Source: Acidimicrobiales bacterium
GTDB lineage: Bacteria > Actinomycetota > Acidimicrobiia > Acidimicrobiales > Aldehydirespiratoraceae
Direction of reading: 5' to 3'
Assembly: GCA_022425325.1 (NCBI GenBank)
Contig: JAKMFW010000015.1
Location: forward strand, 79,937-143,936
DNA length: 64,000 bases
The notes beneath the pieces are model-generated. The model was given only the letters and a program-made list of their open reading frames with translations. It was not told where the DNA came from and searched no databases. The position numbers and the translations under genes were made by a program. Below are positions 18,988 through 28,830 of this stretch, in pieces. The stretch's first letter is position 1. Every line of letters starts with the position of its first letter.

Positions 18988-21900
18988 ATGATCCAGGTCG
19001 AGACCACGCCGTACGGCGCCGATGCCCACCGGGCACTGGCAGCCGAGATCGCCCGGCTGAAGGGCGGCGACCCGCTCCGTCCGGTGTCGGTCGTCGTCTC
19101 GTCCAACCCGATCGGCATCGCGGCCCGCCGAGCGCTCGGCCACGCCGGCGGGATCGCCGCCGTCACCTTCCTCACTCCGTACCGGCTCGCCGAACTCCTC
19201 GGGGCCGCAGCCGTCGCCGCCGCCGGACGGCGGCCTCTCTCCACCCCGGTACTCGCCGGCGCAGTGCGAGCGGTGCTGGCCGACGAGCCGGGGCACTTCG
19301 GCGGGGTCGCTTCCCACCCGGCCACCGAGCGCTCGCTCGTGCGCGCACACCGGACTCTGTCCGAGGTGGGTCCCACTGGACTCGAGCGCCTCGCTGCCAC
19401 ATCACCCCGAACCGCCGACGTCGTGCGCGTGCACCGGGCGGTCAGCGAGCGGCTGCGGCCCAGGTTCAGCAACGAGCAGGATCTCGTCCGTGCCGCCGTC
19501 GATGCCGTCCCGAACTCACCTCCTGTGCTCGCCGATCTCGGCCCCACGATCCTCTTCCTCCCTCAGCGCCTCTCGTCGGGGCAGGCCCATCTGCTCCAGG
19601 CCATCGCCGACCACCACCGCCTTTCGGTGATTGCGGGGATCACCGGCTCAGCGGAGGCCGATTCGGCCGTTCAGCGATCGGTCGAGTCGATCGGCGGTGT
19701 GTGGCCGAGTGGCCACGCCGTCGTCCCCGCCATCGCCGATCACGCACTCAGCGTCTCCGACGCCGACGACGAGGTCCGCCACGCGCTCCGACTCGTGGTC
19801 GACGCCGCCCGTCGCGGCACACCGCTCGGCCGCATCGCCGTGCTGTACGGCACCCGCGACCCGTACGCCCGACTGATCGGCGATGCGCTCGATGCCGCCG
19901 GCATCCCCTGGTTCGGCTCGTCGATTCGCACCGCCGACACGTCGCTCCTCGGCCGGTCACTGCTCGCGCTCCTCGCCCTCCCCGATCACGATCTCTCCCG
20001 TCACGACGTCACCGCCTGGTTGGCCGGGGCCCCCATTCGTGGCGTCGACAATCGCCCGGCACCGGTCGCGGCGTGGGAGCGGGCCTCCCGGGCCGCCGGC
20101 GTCGTAGCCGGCCTCGAGCAGTGGGAGTCCCGACTCGGGCGCCACGCCGACGATCTCGAAGCCGACGCAGCCCGCGCCGAACGCGACGACGAGCAGGAGT
20201 GGCGTGCCGAGCAGCTGCACCGCGACGCCGCGAGTGCGCGAGGCCTCGCCGACTTCATCACCACCCTCGCCCGGGCGCTGCAGCCCGGCCGGCAGGCAGC
20301 CTCGTGGTCGGGCCTGGCGAACTGGTGCCGCTCACTCGTACGCACCTATCTGGGCGGCGAGTCACTCCGGGGCGACTGGCCACCGGAGGAGCAGGCCGCC
20401 GCCCAGCGCATCGATGCCGCCATCGACCGGCTTGGCGACCTCGACGGCATCGATCCCCACCCCTCGACAGCGGCCTTCCGCCGAGCCCTCGAACTCCAAC
20501 TCGGCGACGATCTCGGCCGCCGAGGCACCTTCGGCAACGGCGTCCTCGTCGGAACGGCCGCCGCAGCGCTGGGGCTCGAACTCGACGAGGTAATCGTCGT
20601 CGGCATGGCAGAGGGTTCGTTCCCGGCCCGACGACGCGACGATCCGCTACTCCCCGACCGCTACCGGGCGGTCGTCGGCCCCGATCTTCCCCAGCGCAGC
20701 GAACTCGTCCACGACGATCATCGGGCCCTGCTCGCCACCATGGCGGCGGCGAGCCGGGTGACCTTGACCTTCCCCCGGGGCGACTTGCGCCGCAACGCCG
20801 AGCGAGCACCGTCACGCTGGCTGCTCGACACCACCGAAGCCCGCGACGGGGTGCGGCCCTCCGCCGAGCGCCTCGCTGCGAGTACCGGCGAGTGGCTCGT
20901 CGAGGTCCCGTCCTTCGTCGCCGGACTCCGACGCACCGACTTCCCCACGTCCGTGCAGGAGTACGACATCCGGTCGCTCCTCGACCACACCGAGGCGGGT
21001 CGCCCGTTCGCCGAATCGGTCGTGCCCGCCGCCCGGCCCGAAGTCCGGACCGGCGCCGAGCTCCTCACCGCCCGCCTGTCGCCCGACTACACCCGCTTCG
21101 ACGGCAACCTCGCCACCGACGGCGACCTCCGTGGTGTCGTCCTCCCCGATCCGACCGGGCCCGGCCAGGTCGTGTCGGCCACCCGCTTGGAGAAGTGGGC
21201 CGTGTGTCCCCACGCCTACTTCGTCCGCTACGTGCTCGGTGTCTCGCCGGTGGAGGATCCCGAGGAGCAGTACCGGATCTCCCCGCTCACCCTCGGCTCG
21301 CTCGTGCACGACACGCTCGACACCTGGATCACCGAGGCGCTGCATTCGGGAACCATCCCCGAGCCCGGCACTGCCTGGCCTGCGATGGCGATCGATCACC
21401 TGCGCGGACTCGCCGAGCAGGAGGCGAGCCGGCTGCAGCAGCGCGGACTCGTCGGTCGGCGCGTCTACTGGGGACGCGACCATCAGGTCCTGCTGCGCGA
21501 CCTCGAAGACTTTGTCGACTTCGACAACACCCAACGGGCGGCGTTCAGCAGCCGACCGATCGCCACCGAGCTGCCGTTCGGCATGCCCGGGTCCCTCACA
21601 CCACCGGTTGAGATCCCGCTTGCCGACGGGCGCACCCTCGCCGTGCGAGGCGCGATCGATCGTGTCGACGAGACTCCCGACGGCACCGTGATCGTCATCG
21701 ACTACAAGACCGGCTCGGCCCGCTCCTTCAAGGACATCTCCGAGGACGACCCCACCCCCGGCGGCACCCATCTGCAGCTCGTGCTGTACAGCCTTGCCGC
21801 CCGCCAGATCCTGCAGCGACCCGATGCGCCGAGCCGAGGCCTCTACTGGTTCGTCACGGCCAAGGGCGGGTTCTCGACGGTCGGCTACCCCGTTCGTCCC

Positions 21901-22128
21901 GAGATCGAGGCCGCCACCCTCGACACAGTCGGCCGCATCGTCGATGGCATCGCCGCCGGGCACTTCCCCGCTCACCCGGCCGCACCGGGCTACCGGACCT
22001 GGGTCGACTGTCCCTACTGCGAACCCGACGCTCTCGGTCTGAGTCATCAGTACGCCGACTGGCAGCGTCTCGCCCGCCATCCCGAGTTGGCCGACTATGT
22101 CGATCTGTGCGGAGGCGACCGTGGCTGA
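18988..22128 (+). CDS. AddB-like PD-(D/E)XK exonuclease subunit
   Basis: No obvious N-terminal Walker A; VSATRLEKWAVCPHAYFVRYVLG, LGSLVHDTLDTW, VIVIDYKTGSARSF, C-terminal WVDCPYC. Confidence 0.8.
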   Translation: MIQVETTPYGADAHRALAAEIARLKGGDPLRPVSVVVSSNPIGIAARRALGHAGGIAAVTFLTPYRLAELLGAAAVAAAGRRPLSTPVLAGAVRAVLADEPGHFGGVASHPATERSLVRAHRTLSEVGPTGLERLAATSPRTADVVRVHRAVSERLRPRFSNEQDLVRAAVDAVPNSPPVLADLGPTILFLPQRLSSGQAHLLQAIADHHRLSVIAGITGSAEADSAVQRSVESIGGVWPSGHAVVPAIADHALSVSDADDEVRHALRLVVDAARRGTPLGRIAVLYGTRDPYARLIGDALDAAGIPWFGSSIRTADTSLLGRSLLALLALPDHDLSRHDVTAWLAGAPIRGVDNRPAPVAAWERASRAAGVVAGLEQWESRLGRHADDLEADAARAERDDEQEWRAEQLHRDAASARGLADFITTLARALQPGRQAASWSGLANWCRSLVRTYLGGESLRGDWPPEEQAAAQRIDAAIDRLGDLDGIDPHPSTAAFRRALELQLGDDLGRRGTFGNGVLVGTAAAALGLELDEVIVVGMAEGSFPARRRDDPLLPDRYRAVVGPDLPQRSELVHDDHRALLATMAAASRVTLTFPRGDLRRNAERAPSRWLLDTTEARDGVRPSAERLAASTGEWLVEVPSFVAGLRRTDFPTSVQEYDIRSLLDHTEAGRPFAESVVPAARPEVRTGAELLTARLSPDYTRFDGNLATDGDLRGVVLPDPTGPGQVVSATRLEKWAVCPHAYFVRYVLGVSPVEDPEEQYRISPLTLGSLVHDTLDTWITEALHSGTIPEPGTAWPAMAIDHLRGLAEQEASRLQQRGLVGRRVYWGRDHQVLLRDLEDFVDFDNTQRAAFSSRPIATELPFGMPGSLTPPVEIPLADGRTLAVRGAIDRVDETPDGTVIVIDYKTGSARSFKDISEDDPTPGGTHLQLVLYSLAARQILQRPDAPSRGLYWFVTAKGGFSTVGYPVRPEIEAATLDTVGRIVDGIAAGHFPAHPAAPGYRTWVDCPYCEPDALGLSHQYADWQRLARHPELADYVDLCGGDRG

Positions 22129-25100
22129 ACGTCTCCCCGTCGATCAGGCTCACCGCGACCGCATCGTCGGGGTCCGTGACACCAACCAGTTCGTCGAGGC
22201 GGGCGCCGGTTCCGGCAAGACCCGCGCGCTCGTCGATCGGGTGGAGGCGCTCGTACTCGACGATGCCATCCCCCTCGAACAGATCGCTGCGATCACCTTC
22301 ACCGAGAAAGCCGCTGCCGAGCTTCGAGACCGCGTCCGGCAGCGTTTCGAGGCGACCGCCCACGACGGCGCTGCCGGCGACGACCCCCAACGCCGGGATC
22401 GGGCCGCCGAGGCGCTGCTCCAGCTCGACGGCGCGGCCATCGGCACCCTCCATTCCTTCGCGCAGCGTCTGCTGGGCGAGCATCCCGTCGAGGCCGGTCT
22501 GCCACCCGGCGTCGACGTCCTCGACGAGATCAGCAGCCAGGTCGATTTCGAACAGCGTTGGCAGGTGTTCCTCGATGCCCTGCTCGACGACGACACGATG
22601 GCCCACACGCTGCTGTGCCTCGAGGCGTGCGGTGTTCGACTCGATGACCTGCGCAGCCTCACTCTGCAGATGGCCGACAACTGGGATCTCGTGGAGGAGC
22701 GACTCGACTTCGATGCGCCGACGCCCCCGACCTTCGATCGTTCGGGTCTCCTGAGCCGCATCGACGACATTCTCGAGCTGGGGCAATACGCAGCCCACGA
22801 CGATTCGCTGCTTGCCCGGTTCCCGGATCTGCGCGACAACCGCGCCGATCTCGCCGGTGCCGTCGACGACATCGACGCCCTGTCGATCGCCGCCGACATG
22901 GGCAGTGCCAACAAGGCGACGCGGACGATACGAGTCCGCAACAAGGGCAACAAGCACAAGTGGACCATCGACGTCGCCGACGTGCGGGCAGCGTTCGTCG
23001 ATCTGATCGCCGCCTGCGATGATGCGGTCGCCGAAGTCACCACGGCGGCGCTCGCCCACATGGCCGCTCGGCTCGGTCGGTTCGTGCTTGACACCGCCGA
23101 GGAGCGTCGCGAGATCGGTCGGCTCGAGTTTCACGATCTCCTGGTCCGAGCGCGCCGCCTGCTGCGGAGTCCTGCACACGGCGCCGCGGTCAGGCACTCG
23201 CTCGGCATGCGGTATCCCCGCCTGTTGCTCGACGAGTTCCAGGACACCGACCCGATCCAGATCGAACTCGCGGTCCTGATCGCTGCTGATCCCACCGTCG
23301 ACATCACCGGCAAGGCGTGGCACGAGATCGAGACCCGTCCTGGGAGCCTCTTCCTCGTCGGCGATCCGAAGCAGTCGATCTACCGGTTCCGTCGGGCCGA
23401 TATCGGCACCTTCCTCACCGCCCGAGCACACATCTCGGATCGCCCCGCCCTCACCGTCAACTTCCGCACCACCGAACCGGTCATCGGATGGATCAACGAC
23501 ATCTTCGGCGCCTTGATCGTTGGCGAGCCGGGAAGCCAGGCCGAGTATGTCGCCCTGTCGGCACATCGTCAGGAGTCGGCACCTGTCGGTCCGGCCGTCG
23601 CCGTGCTCGGCGCCGACACCCACGCCGAGAAGCTCAGCGCTGACGAATTGCGGGCCGCCGAGAGTCGTGACATCGCCGCCGCCGTGTCGGAGCTGCTCCA
23701 CGGCCCCTCGCCGTGGTCCGTCGACGATGGCGAAGGTGGCTGGCGGCCCGCCCTCGCCAGCGATGTCTGCATCCTGCTTCCCTCACGCACAAGCTTGTCG
23801 GCGCTCGAGACGGCACTCACCGCAGTGGGCGTGCCGTACCGCACTGAGACCTCGTCACTCGTCTACGCATCGCGCGAGATCCGCGAGGTCCTGCTCGCCT
23901 TGGCCGCCGTCGCCGACCCGACCGACGAACTCGCCACCGTCGCCGCGCTCCGCTCGTTCGTCTACGGCTGCGGCGACGATGACCTCGCCCACTGGCGCCT
24001 CGGCGTGCGTGGTCGGTTCACGCTTCGAGCACCGATTCCCGAGGGACAGGAGTCCCATCCGGTCGCCCTCGGTCTGCAGCATCTCCAGCAGCTTCACGAG
24101 GCTCGTCTCTGGTCGACCCCGGCCGAACTTCTCGATCGACTCATCCGAGAGCGGGGTGTGCTTGAGACCGCGATCGCTGGCGACAACCCTCGCGATGTGT
24201 GGCGGCGGCTGCGCTTCGTGATCGATCAGGCTCGGGCCTGGGTCGATGCTGGCGGTGTCGACCTGCGGGCCTACCTCCGTTGGGCCCGCCTTCAGGGCGC
24301 CGACAATGCCCGGGTGTCGGAAACGGTGTTGCCGGAGACCGACGACGACAGTGTGCGGATCATGACCATCCATGGCTCGAAGGGTCTTGAGTTCCCGATC
24401 ACCGTGCTGGCCGGTATGACCACCAAGATCCAGAAGTCGGATCGCGGTGCGTCGATCTCCTTCCCACCCGACAGCGACCCAGTGTTGCGCTTGTCGTCGG
24501 CCGTCACCTCCGAGGGCTACAGCACCTGGAAATCCATCGACGAACAGATGGACGAACACGAACGCCTCCGACTCCTCTACGTCGCCGCCACACGAGCACG
24601 CGATCACCTGATCGTCTCGCTGCATCGCACCGAGTCGACGTCGTCCACCGCAGCGTCGGTCATGGCCGGACCCGCCATCGAATGTCGAGTGTCCACGCCG
24701 TTCGTCCCGACGATCGCGTCACGCCCGGCACCCCGCCCGCCCGAACCGGTGGCGATTCCCGATCGAGACACCTGGCTGGCCGAACGCAGCGACGCGCTCG
24801 AACGGGCGAGCGCACGGACGGTCGTCGCCGCCACCACCCTCGCCCGGGAGGCAGCCGAGGCTGCGGATCCCGGTCTCGACAAGCGGCCGCGAGATCTGGA
24901 TCTGCCGCCGTGGCAGAAGGGTCGCTACGGCACGGCGGTCGGGCGGGCGGTGCACGGTGTGCTCCAGGTCATCGGGCTCGCCGACGGTGCCGGCCTGACG
25001 GCAGCTGCGGCCGCCCAAGCCGCAGCCGAGGGGGTGGCCAACCGCCAGGACGTGATCGAACGCCTCGCCCAGCACGCACTTGCGACGACGGTCGCCGCCG

Positions 25101-25483
25101 AAGCGACCGCAGGCGAGTTCTGGCGAGAGCTGTGGGTTGCCGCCCCGATCGGCGATCACCTCGTCGAGGGCTACGTCGATCTGCTGTACCGGAGTCCCAG
25201 CGGTCTCGTCGTCGTCGACTGGAAGACCGATCAGGTGCAGGACGACGCAGCCGTTGCGGCGAAGGTCGCCCGCTACCGTCTCCAGGGGGCGGCCTACGCC
25301 GCCGCCGTCGAAGCCGCTACTGGTGAGGCGGTCGACCGCATGGTGTTCGTCTTCCTCAACGATGACGGTCCCGTCGAGGTCGAGCTCCCCGATCTGGTGG
25401 CGGCCATCGCCGAGGTGAGGGCCGGCGCCGCCGAGCTGGCCGAGGCGTCAGCGGTTTCGGAGGCGGTCGTCGAGTTCGAGTGA
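22121..25483 (+). CDS. UvrD/AddA-like helicase-nuclease
   Basis: QFVEAGAGSGKTRALVDRVEAL (Walker A), LLLDEFQDTDPIQ, MTIHGSKGLEFPITVLAGM, C-term nuclease LVVVDWKTDQV; GTG start overlaps previous gene by 8 bp. Confidence 0.88.
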   Translation: MAERLPVDQAHRDRIVGVRDTNQFVEAGAGSGKTRALVDRVEALVLDDAIPLEQIAAITFTEKAAAELRDRVRQRFEATAHDGAAGDDPQRRDRAAEALLQLDGAAIGTLHSFAQRLLGEHPVEAGLPPGVDVLDEISSQVDFEQRWQVFLDALLDDDTMAHTLLCLEACGVRLDDLRSLTLQMADNWDLVEERLDFDAPTPPTFDRSGLLSRIDDILELGQYAAHDDSLLARFPDLRDNRADLAGAVDDIDALSIAADMGSANKATRTIRVRNKGNKHKWTIDVADVRAAFVDLIAACDDAVAEVTTAALAHMAARLGRFVLDTAEERREIGRLEFHDLLVRARRLLRSPAHGAAVRHSLGMRYPRLLLDEFQDTDPIQIELAVLIAADPTVDITGKAWHEIETRPGSLFLVGDPKQSIYRFRRADIGTFLTARAHISDRPALTVNFRTTEPVIGWINDIFGALIVGEPGSQAEYVALSAHRQESAPVGPAVAVLGADTHAEKLSADELRAAESRDIAAAVSELLHGPSPWSVDDGEGGWRPALASDVCILLPSRTSLSALETALTAVGVPYRTETSSLVYASREIREVLLALAAVADPTDELATVAALRSFVYGCGDDDLAHWRLGVRGRFTLRAPIPEGQESHPVALGLQHLQQLHEARLWSTPAELLDRLIRERGVLETAIAGDNPRDVWRRLRFVIDQARAWVDAGGVDLRAYLRWARLQGADNARVSETVLPETDDDSVRIMTIHGSKGLEFPITVLAGMTTKIQKSDRGASISFPPDSDPVLRLSSAVTSEGYSTWKSIDEQMDEHERLRLLYVAATRARDHLIVSLHRTESTSSTAASVMAGPAIECRVSTPFVPTIASRPAPRPPEPVAIPDRDTWLAERSDALERASARTVVAATTLAREAAEAADPGLDKRPRDLDLPPWQKGRYGTAVGRAVHGVLQVIGLADGAGLTAAAAAQAAAEGVANRQDVIERLAQHALATTVAAEATAGEFWRELWVAAPIGDHLVEGYVDLLYRSPSGLVVVDWKTDQVQDDAAVAAKVARYRLQGAAYAAAVEAATGEAVDRMVFVFLNDDGPVEVELPDLVAAIAEVRAGAAELAEASAVSEAVVEFE

Positions 25484-25951
25484 GAGGCGCACCAGCCCGG
25501 CACCGAGATCGTGGCGTTCCGCTTCCCCCAGATCACCGATATCGAGATCAAAGGCGTCCAGGACCAGTTCCAGTGTCGACTCGGCGAGGGCACGGCCGGG
25601 GCCGGTGAGCTCGATCAGGGTTCGACGTCCGTCGTCGGGGTCGTCGACCCGCACGACGAGACCTCGTTCCTCCAATCGGCGGATCGTCTTGGTCGTCCCA
25701 CCGGTGGTCTGCACCAGCGACGACGACAGCTCACCGGCCGATCGCCGGTAGGGCTCGCCGGCGACCAGCAAGGTGACCACGGCGGTGAATTCCGATGTGT
25801 CGAGCCCGTCGGCGGTGAGGGTGGCGCTCAACCACGACTCGAGTTGACGACCCGTCCGCATCACCGAAACGAGCACCCCGATGGTCGAGCGGTGCTGGTC
25901 GCCGACGAACGGGGCGAGTCCACCCAGCAGATCCTGGTCTCCTTCGGTCAC
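25448..25951 (-). CDS. MarR-family transcriptional regulator
   Basis: LVAGEPYRRSAGELSSSLVQTTGGTTKTIRRLEERGLVVRVDDPDDGRRTLIELTGPGRALAES; start set to GTG 25951 because TACGAT-N6 precedes it. Confidence 0.83.
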   Translation of the reverse strand: MTEGDQDLLGGLAPFVGDQHRSTIGVLVSVMRTGRQLESWLSATLTADGLDTSEFTAVVTLLVAGEPYRRSAGELSSSLVQTTGGTTKTIRRLEERGLVVRVDDPDDGRRTLIELTGPGRALAESTLELVLDAFDLDIGDLGEAERHDLGAGLVRLSLELDDRLRNR

Positions 25952-26011
25952 GGCTGGATCGTACCGGTCGCCGCTGCGGGACTTCTCGCCGACAGCCACT
26001 AGACAAGCCGG

Positions 26012-26341
26012 ATGCGCATGGCGTTCTACGGCACCCTCCGCCCCGGGGAGAGCAACCACTACGAGGTGCGATCGATCCCGGGCACGTGGCGGACCGGCAC
26101 CGTCCGAGGGTGGACGTACGACATCACCTGGGGACCCGCCGATGGCTACCCGGGCATGACGCTCGATGCCGGCGCGCCCGCCACGCCGGTGCACGTGCTG
26201 GAGAGCGCCGAGCTCGAGCAGCATCTCCGCCGCATCGACGACTTCGAAGGTCCCGGCTATCGCCGTGTCGAGGTCGAGGTCACCTATGACGACGGCTCCA
26301 CCGGAACGGCGTGGCTCTACGAGGCCGACCCCGAGGCGTGA
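26012..26341 (+). CDS. Gamma-glutamylcyclotransferase-like (AIG2/GGCT fold)
   Basis: MRMAFYGTLRPGESNHYEV ... LRRIDDFEGPGYRRVEVEV. Confidence 0.8.
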   Translation: MRMAFYGTLRPGESNHYEVRSIPGTWRTGTVRGWTYDITWGPADGYPGMTLDAGAPATPVHVLESAELEQHLRRIDDFEGPGYRRVEVEVTYDDGSTGTAWLYEADPEA

Positions 26342-26362
26342 TTCCCGCAGCGAAGGTCGATC

Positions 26363-27568
26363 TCAGACATCGGTGGGCACATCGACCCTGACTTCGATGT
26401 CGTCCTCGGGCAGCGACCATGCCGCCATCGCCCCGATCAGCGCCACCAGGGCTGCTAACCAGAAGACGAGCGTGAACGAACCACGCCAGTCGGCGATCGC
26501 GCCGCCGATCTGGGGCGACACCGCCTGGGCGATACCGAACGCGAGCGTGGTGGCCGAGAACACCGGACCGAATGACCGCTCGTCGGCATGAGCGACCACA
26601 TGGGCGATGATCGTCGCCGGGATACCGCTGAACATGATGCCGACCAGCACGGTCGAGACCAGCACCACCGGGAGCGAACCGGTGAGGATCCCGACCGAGG
26701 CAACCGCCCACGAAACGAAGGCGATCGTCATCGTGAGGCGGCGCCCGATCCGGTCGGAGATCGAGCCGACGATGAGGCCACCGGCGATCACGGCGAAGCC
26801 GATCGTGGTGAAGGCCAGCGCGGCACGCCCGGAGTTCCACCCGGCGTCGTCCTCGAGTCGGGCGACGGTGAAGCTGATGACGAGGATGTAGCTGAAGCCG
26901 TACGCCGAGTACGCACCGGTGAGGGCCTTCCACCCCTGGATCTGCCGCAATGCACCGAAGCCGCCGAACCCGCCTGCCACCGACGGCCGTTCCCCTTGGC
27001 TCCGCAGGAAGACGAAGGCCGAGGCGATGACGATGAGGGCGATGCCGAGTTCGATGCGGTAGAGCGTTTGCCAGACGTCCTGCTCGCCGCCGCGCAGGAA
27101 CGCCGCCATGCGACCGGCGAAGACGATGCCGACTCCGATACCGACGCCGGCGATACCGGTCGCGAACCCGCGTCGTTCCGGCGGGAACTGCCGGGCGGCG
27201 ATGCCGGGGACGGGCACCCAGATGATCGCGCCACCGAGCCCCATGATCACGAGCGCCATGGCGAGCACAGCAGGTCGGGTCGTGAATGACGCGAGCGCTA
27301 GGCCAGAGGTCGAGAGGACTAGCCCGACCTTCACGAGGCCGACGAGCGACGAGCGTGATGCAAGCCAGGCGACGACGATCGTTCCGAGGAGGTAGGCGCC
27401 GACGTTCAGCGAGCCGAACAACCCGGCAGCCGTGTTCGAACCGTCGAGCAGGTCGTCGCGAGCGTCGGGCAGTACCACCCCCCACGTGAATCGTCCGAAC
27501 GCCTGGGCCACCATCGCCGAGGCGAGCACGATGGCGAGGGTCAGGATGCGACGTTCGGCTGCGGCCAC
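26363..27568 (-). CDS. MFS transporter
   Basis: 12-TM-like hydrophobic protein; GSISDRIGRRLTMTIAFV MFS loop motif. Confidence 0.85.
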   Translation of the reverse strand: MAAAERRILTLAIVLASAMVAQAFGRFTWGVVLPDARDDLLDGSNTAAGLFGSLNVGAYLLGTIVVAWLASRSSLVGLVKVGLVLSTSGLALASFTTRPAVLAMALVIMGLGGAIIWVPVPGIAARQFPPERRGFATGIAGVGIGVGIVFAGRMAAFLRGGEQDVWQTLYRIELGIALIVIASAFVFLRSQGERPSVAGGFGGFGALRQIQGWKALTGAYSAYGFSYILVISFTVARLEDDAGWNSGRAALAFTTIGFAVIAGGLIVGSISDRIGRRLTMTIAFVSWAVASVGILTGSLPVVLVSTVLVGIMFSGIPATIIAHVVAHADERSFGPVFSATTLAFGIAQAVSPQIGGAIADWRGSFTLVFWLAALVALIGAMAAWSLPEDDIEVRVDVPTDV

Positions 27569-27608
27569 CCGGCGACGCTAACCCTCGGCCGAACCGGCCG
27601 ACGACATC

Positions 27609-28829
27609 TCAGCTCGGAACCGGATCTCCGGGACGCTGGTGACCGCTGAAGACGAGGGCGATGCGTTCGCCGGCGAGGTCGGGGGCGACATCACGCCGAA
27701 GGGCGAGGAGCCCGCCGAGACCGGCAGCACCCGTCGGGCACACCGGGATGGAGGTGTGGGTATGGCCGAGTCGATGGGCAGCGCGGAAGTCGTCGTCGGT
27801 TGCGACGAGCGGGAAGCCGCCGGTGGCGAGCATGCCATCGACGATCGGCAGCCAGTCGTAGGTGATGTCGTCGAGAATGCCGGTGGCGTACGACGCCGGC
27901 TCGGTGGGCCAGGGCGCCATATAGCGATCAGGGTCGGCGGCGAGCCGGGCGAGCATCGCTCGCCGGGGTTCGGCCGGCACCCGACCGAGCACTTTGGCGG
28001 CGGTCGCTCGCTCGGCGTTGGTGGTGGGGGCACGATCGCCGAGTTCCGCAGCGAGCCGGTTCCAGGCGACGACGAGTGGATGGTTACCCTCGGGCTGCAC
28101 GGCGTTGATCACCGGCATGGCTGTTTCGCCGAGTTCACGCTGCAGGCCACTGACGACCGCCGAACCGAGTGCGCCGCCGCCGACTTGGATCACCAGACGA
28201 TCGAGGCGATGGTCGCCGAGGGTTTCGAGCATCTCGTAGGCGATCGTTCGGCCGCCGTCGACGGTGCCGGGCGTGTCGGTGCCCTGACATGAGAATGCCG
28301 TCGCACCGGCGGCAATGGCGTCGACCATGGCGTGATACGCCGGATCGCCGAGGCGGTCAGGATCGCGTTCGGTCCGCACGACCGTTGCCCCGTGGGCGGC
28401 GATGCGGTCGGTGATTGCCTGGTCGGCCCAGTCGGGCACGAAGACCTCGAGGGGCTGGTCGACTGCAGCAGCCACGACCGAGGCGGCGAAGGCGGCGTTG
28501 CCGCAGCTGGCGATGGCGAGCCGTTCGGGTTGCGTTTCCGTCAACGCAAGGCCGAGGGCGACACCGAAGAGGTGGCGTCCCTTATGGGAGCCGCTCACGT
28601 TGCCGGTCTCGTCCTTCACCCACAGCTCGGCCCCGTCGAGACCGATCGCTTCGGCGAGCGCCGACTGGGGCCCGAACGGTGTCGGGGTGAAGCCCTGGCC
28701 GTCGATCGCCGCCACGGCGGTGTCGAGTCGCTCGATCGTGTCGAGCACCGTCGACCGATCAAGCCCTGCCATCTCGGCGGCGACGACGACGTCGAGTCGG
28801 TCGGCGTGGACGGCGAAGGTCGAGGTCAC
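27609..28829 (-). CDS. PLP-dependent fold-type-II enzyme (threonine synthase/ammonia-lyase-like)
   Basis: ELWVKDETGNVSGSHKGRHLFGVAL, AIASCGNAAFAASVVAAA, QVGGGALGSAVVSG; GTG start 28829. Confidence 0.78.
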   Translation of the reverse strand: MTSTFAVHADRLDVVVAAEMAGLDRSTVLDTIERLDTAVAAIDGQGFTPTPFGPQSALAEAIGLDGAELWVKDETGNVSGSHKGRHLFGVALGLALTETQPERLAIASCGNAAFAASVVAAAVDQPLEVFVPDWADQAITDRIAAHGATVVRTERDPDRLGDPAYHAMVDAIAAGATAFSCQGTDTPGTVDGGRTIAYEMLETLGDHRLDRLVIQVGGGALGSAVVSGLQRELGETAMPVINAVQPEGNHPLVVAWNRLAAELGDRAPTTNAERATAAKVLGRVPAEPRRAMLARLAADPDRYMAPWPTEPASYATGILDDITYDWLPIVDGMLATGGFPLVATDDDFRAAHRLGHTHTSIPVCPTGAAGLGGLLALRRDVAPDLAGERIALVFSGHQRPGDPVPS

Positions 28830-28830
28830 G

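Noticed and set aside
17620-19350. 576-aa minus-strand ORF
   Set aside because: Antisense to the sulfatase, which has a clear C-x-P-S-R active site.
21854-23701. 615-aa minus-strand ORF
   Set aside because: Antisense to the AddB/AddA-like genes.
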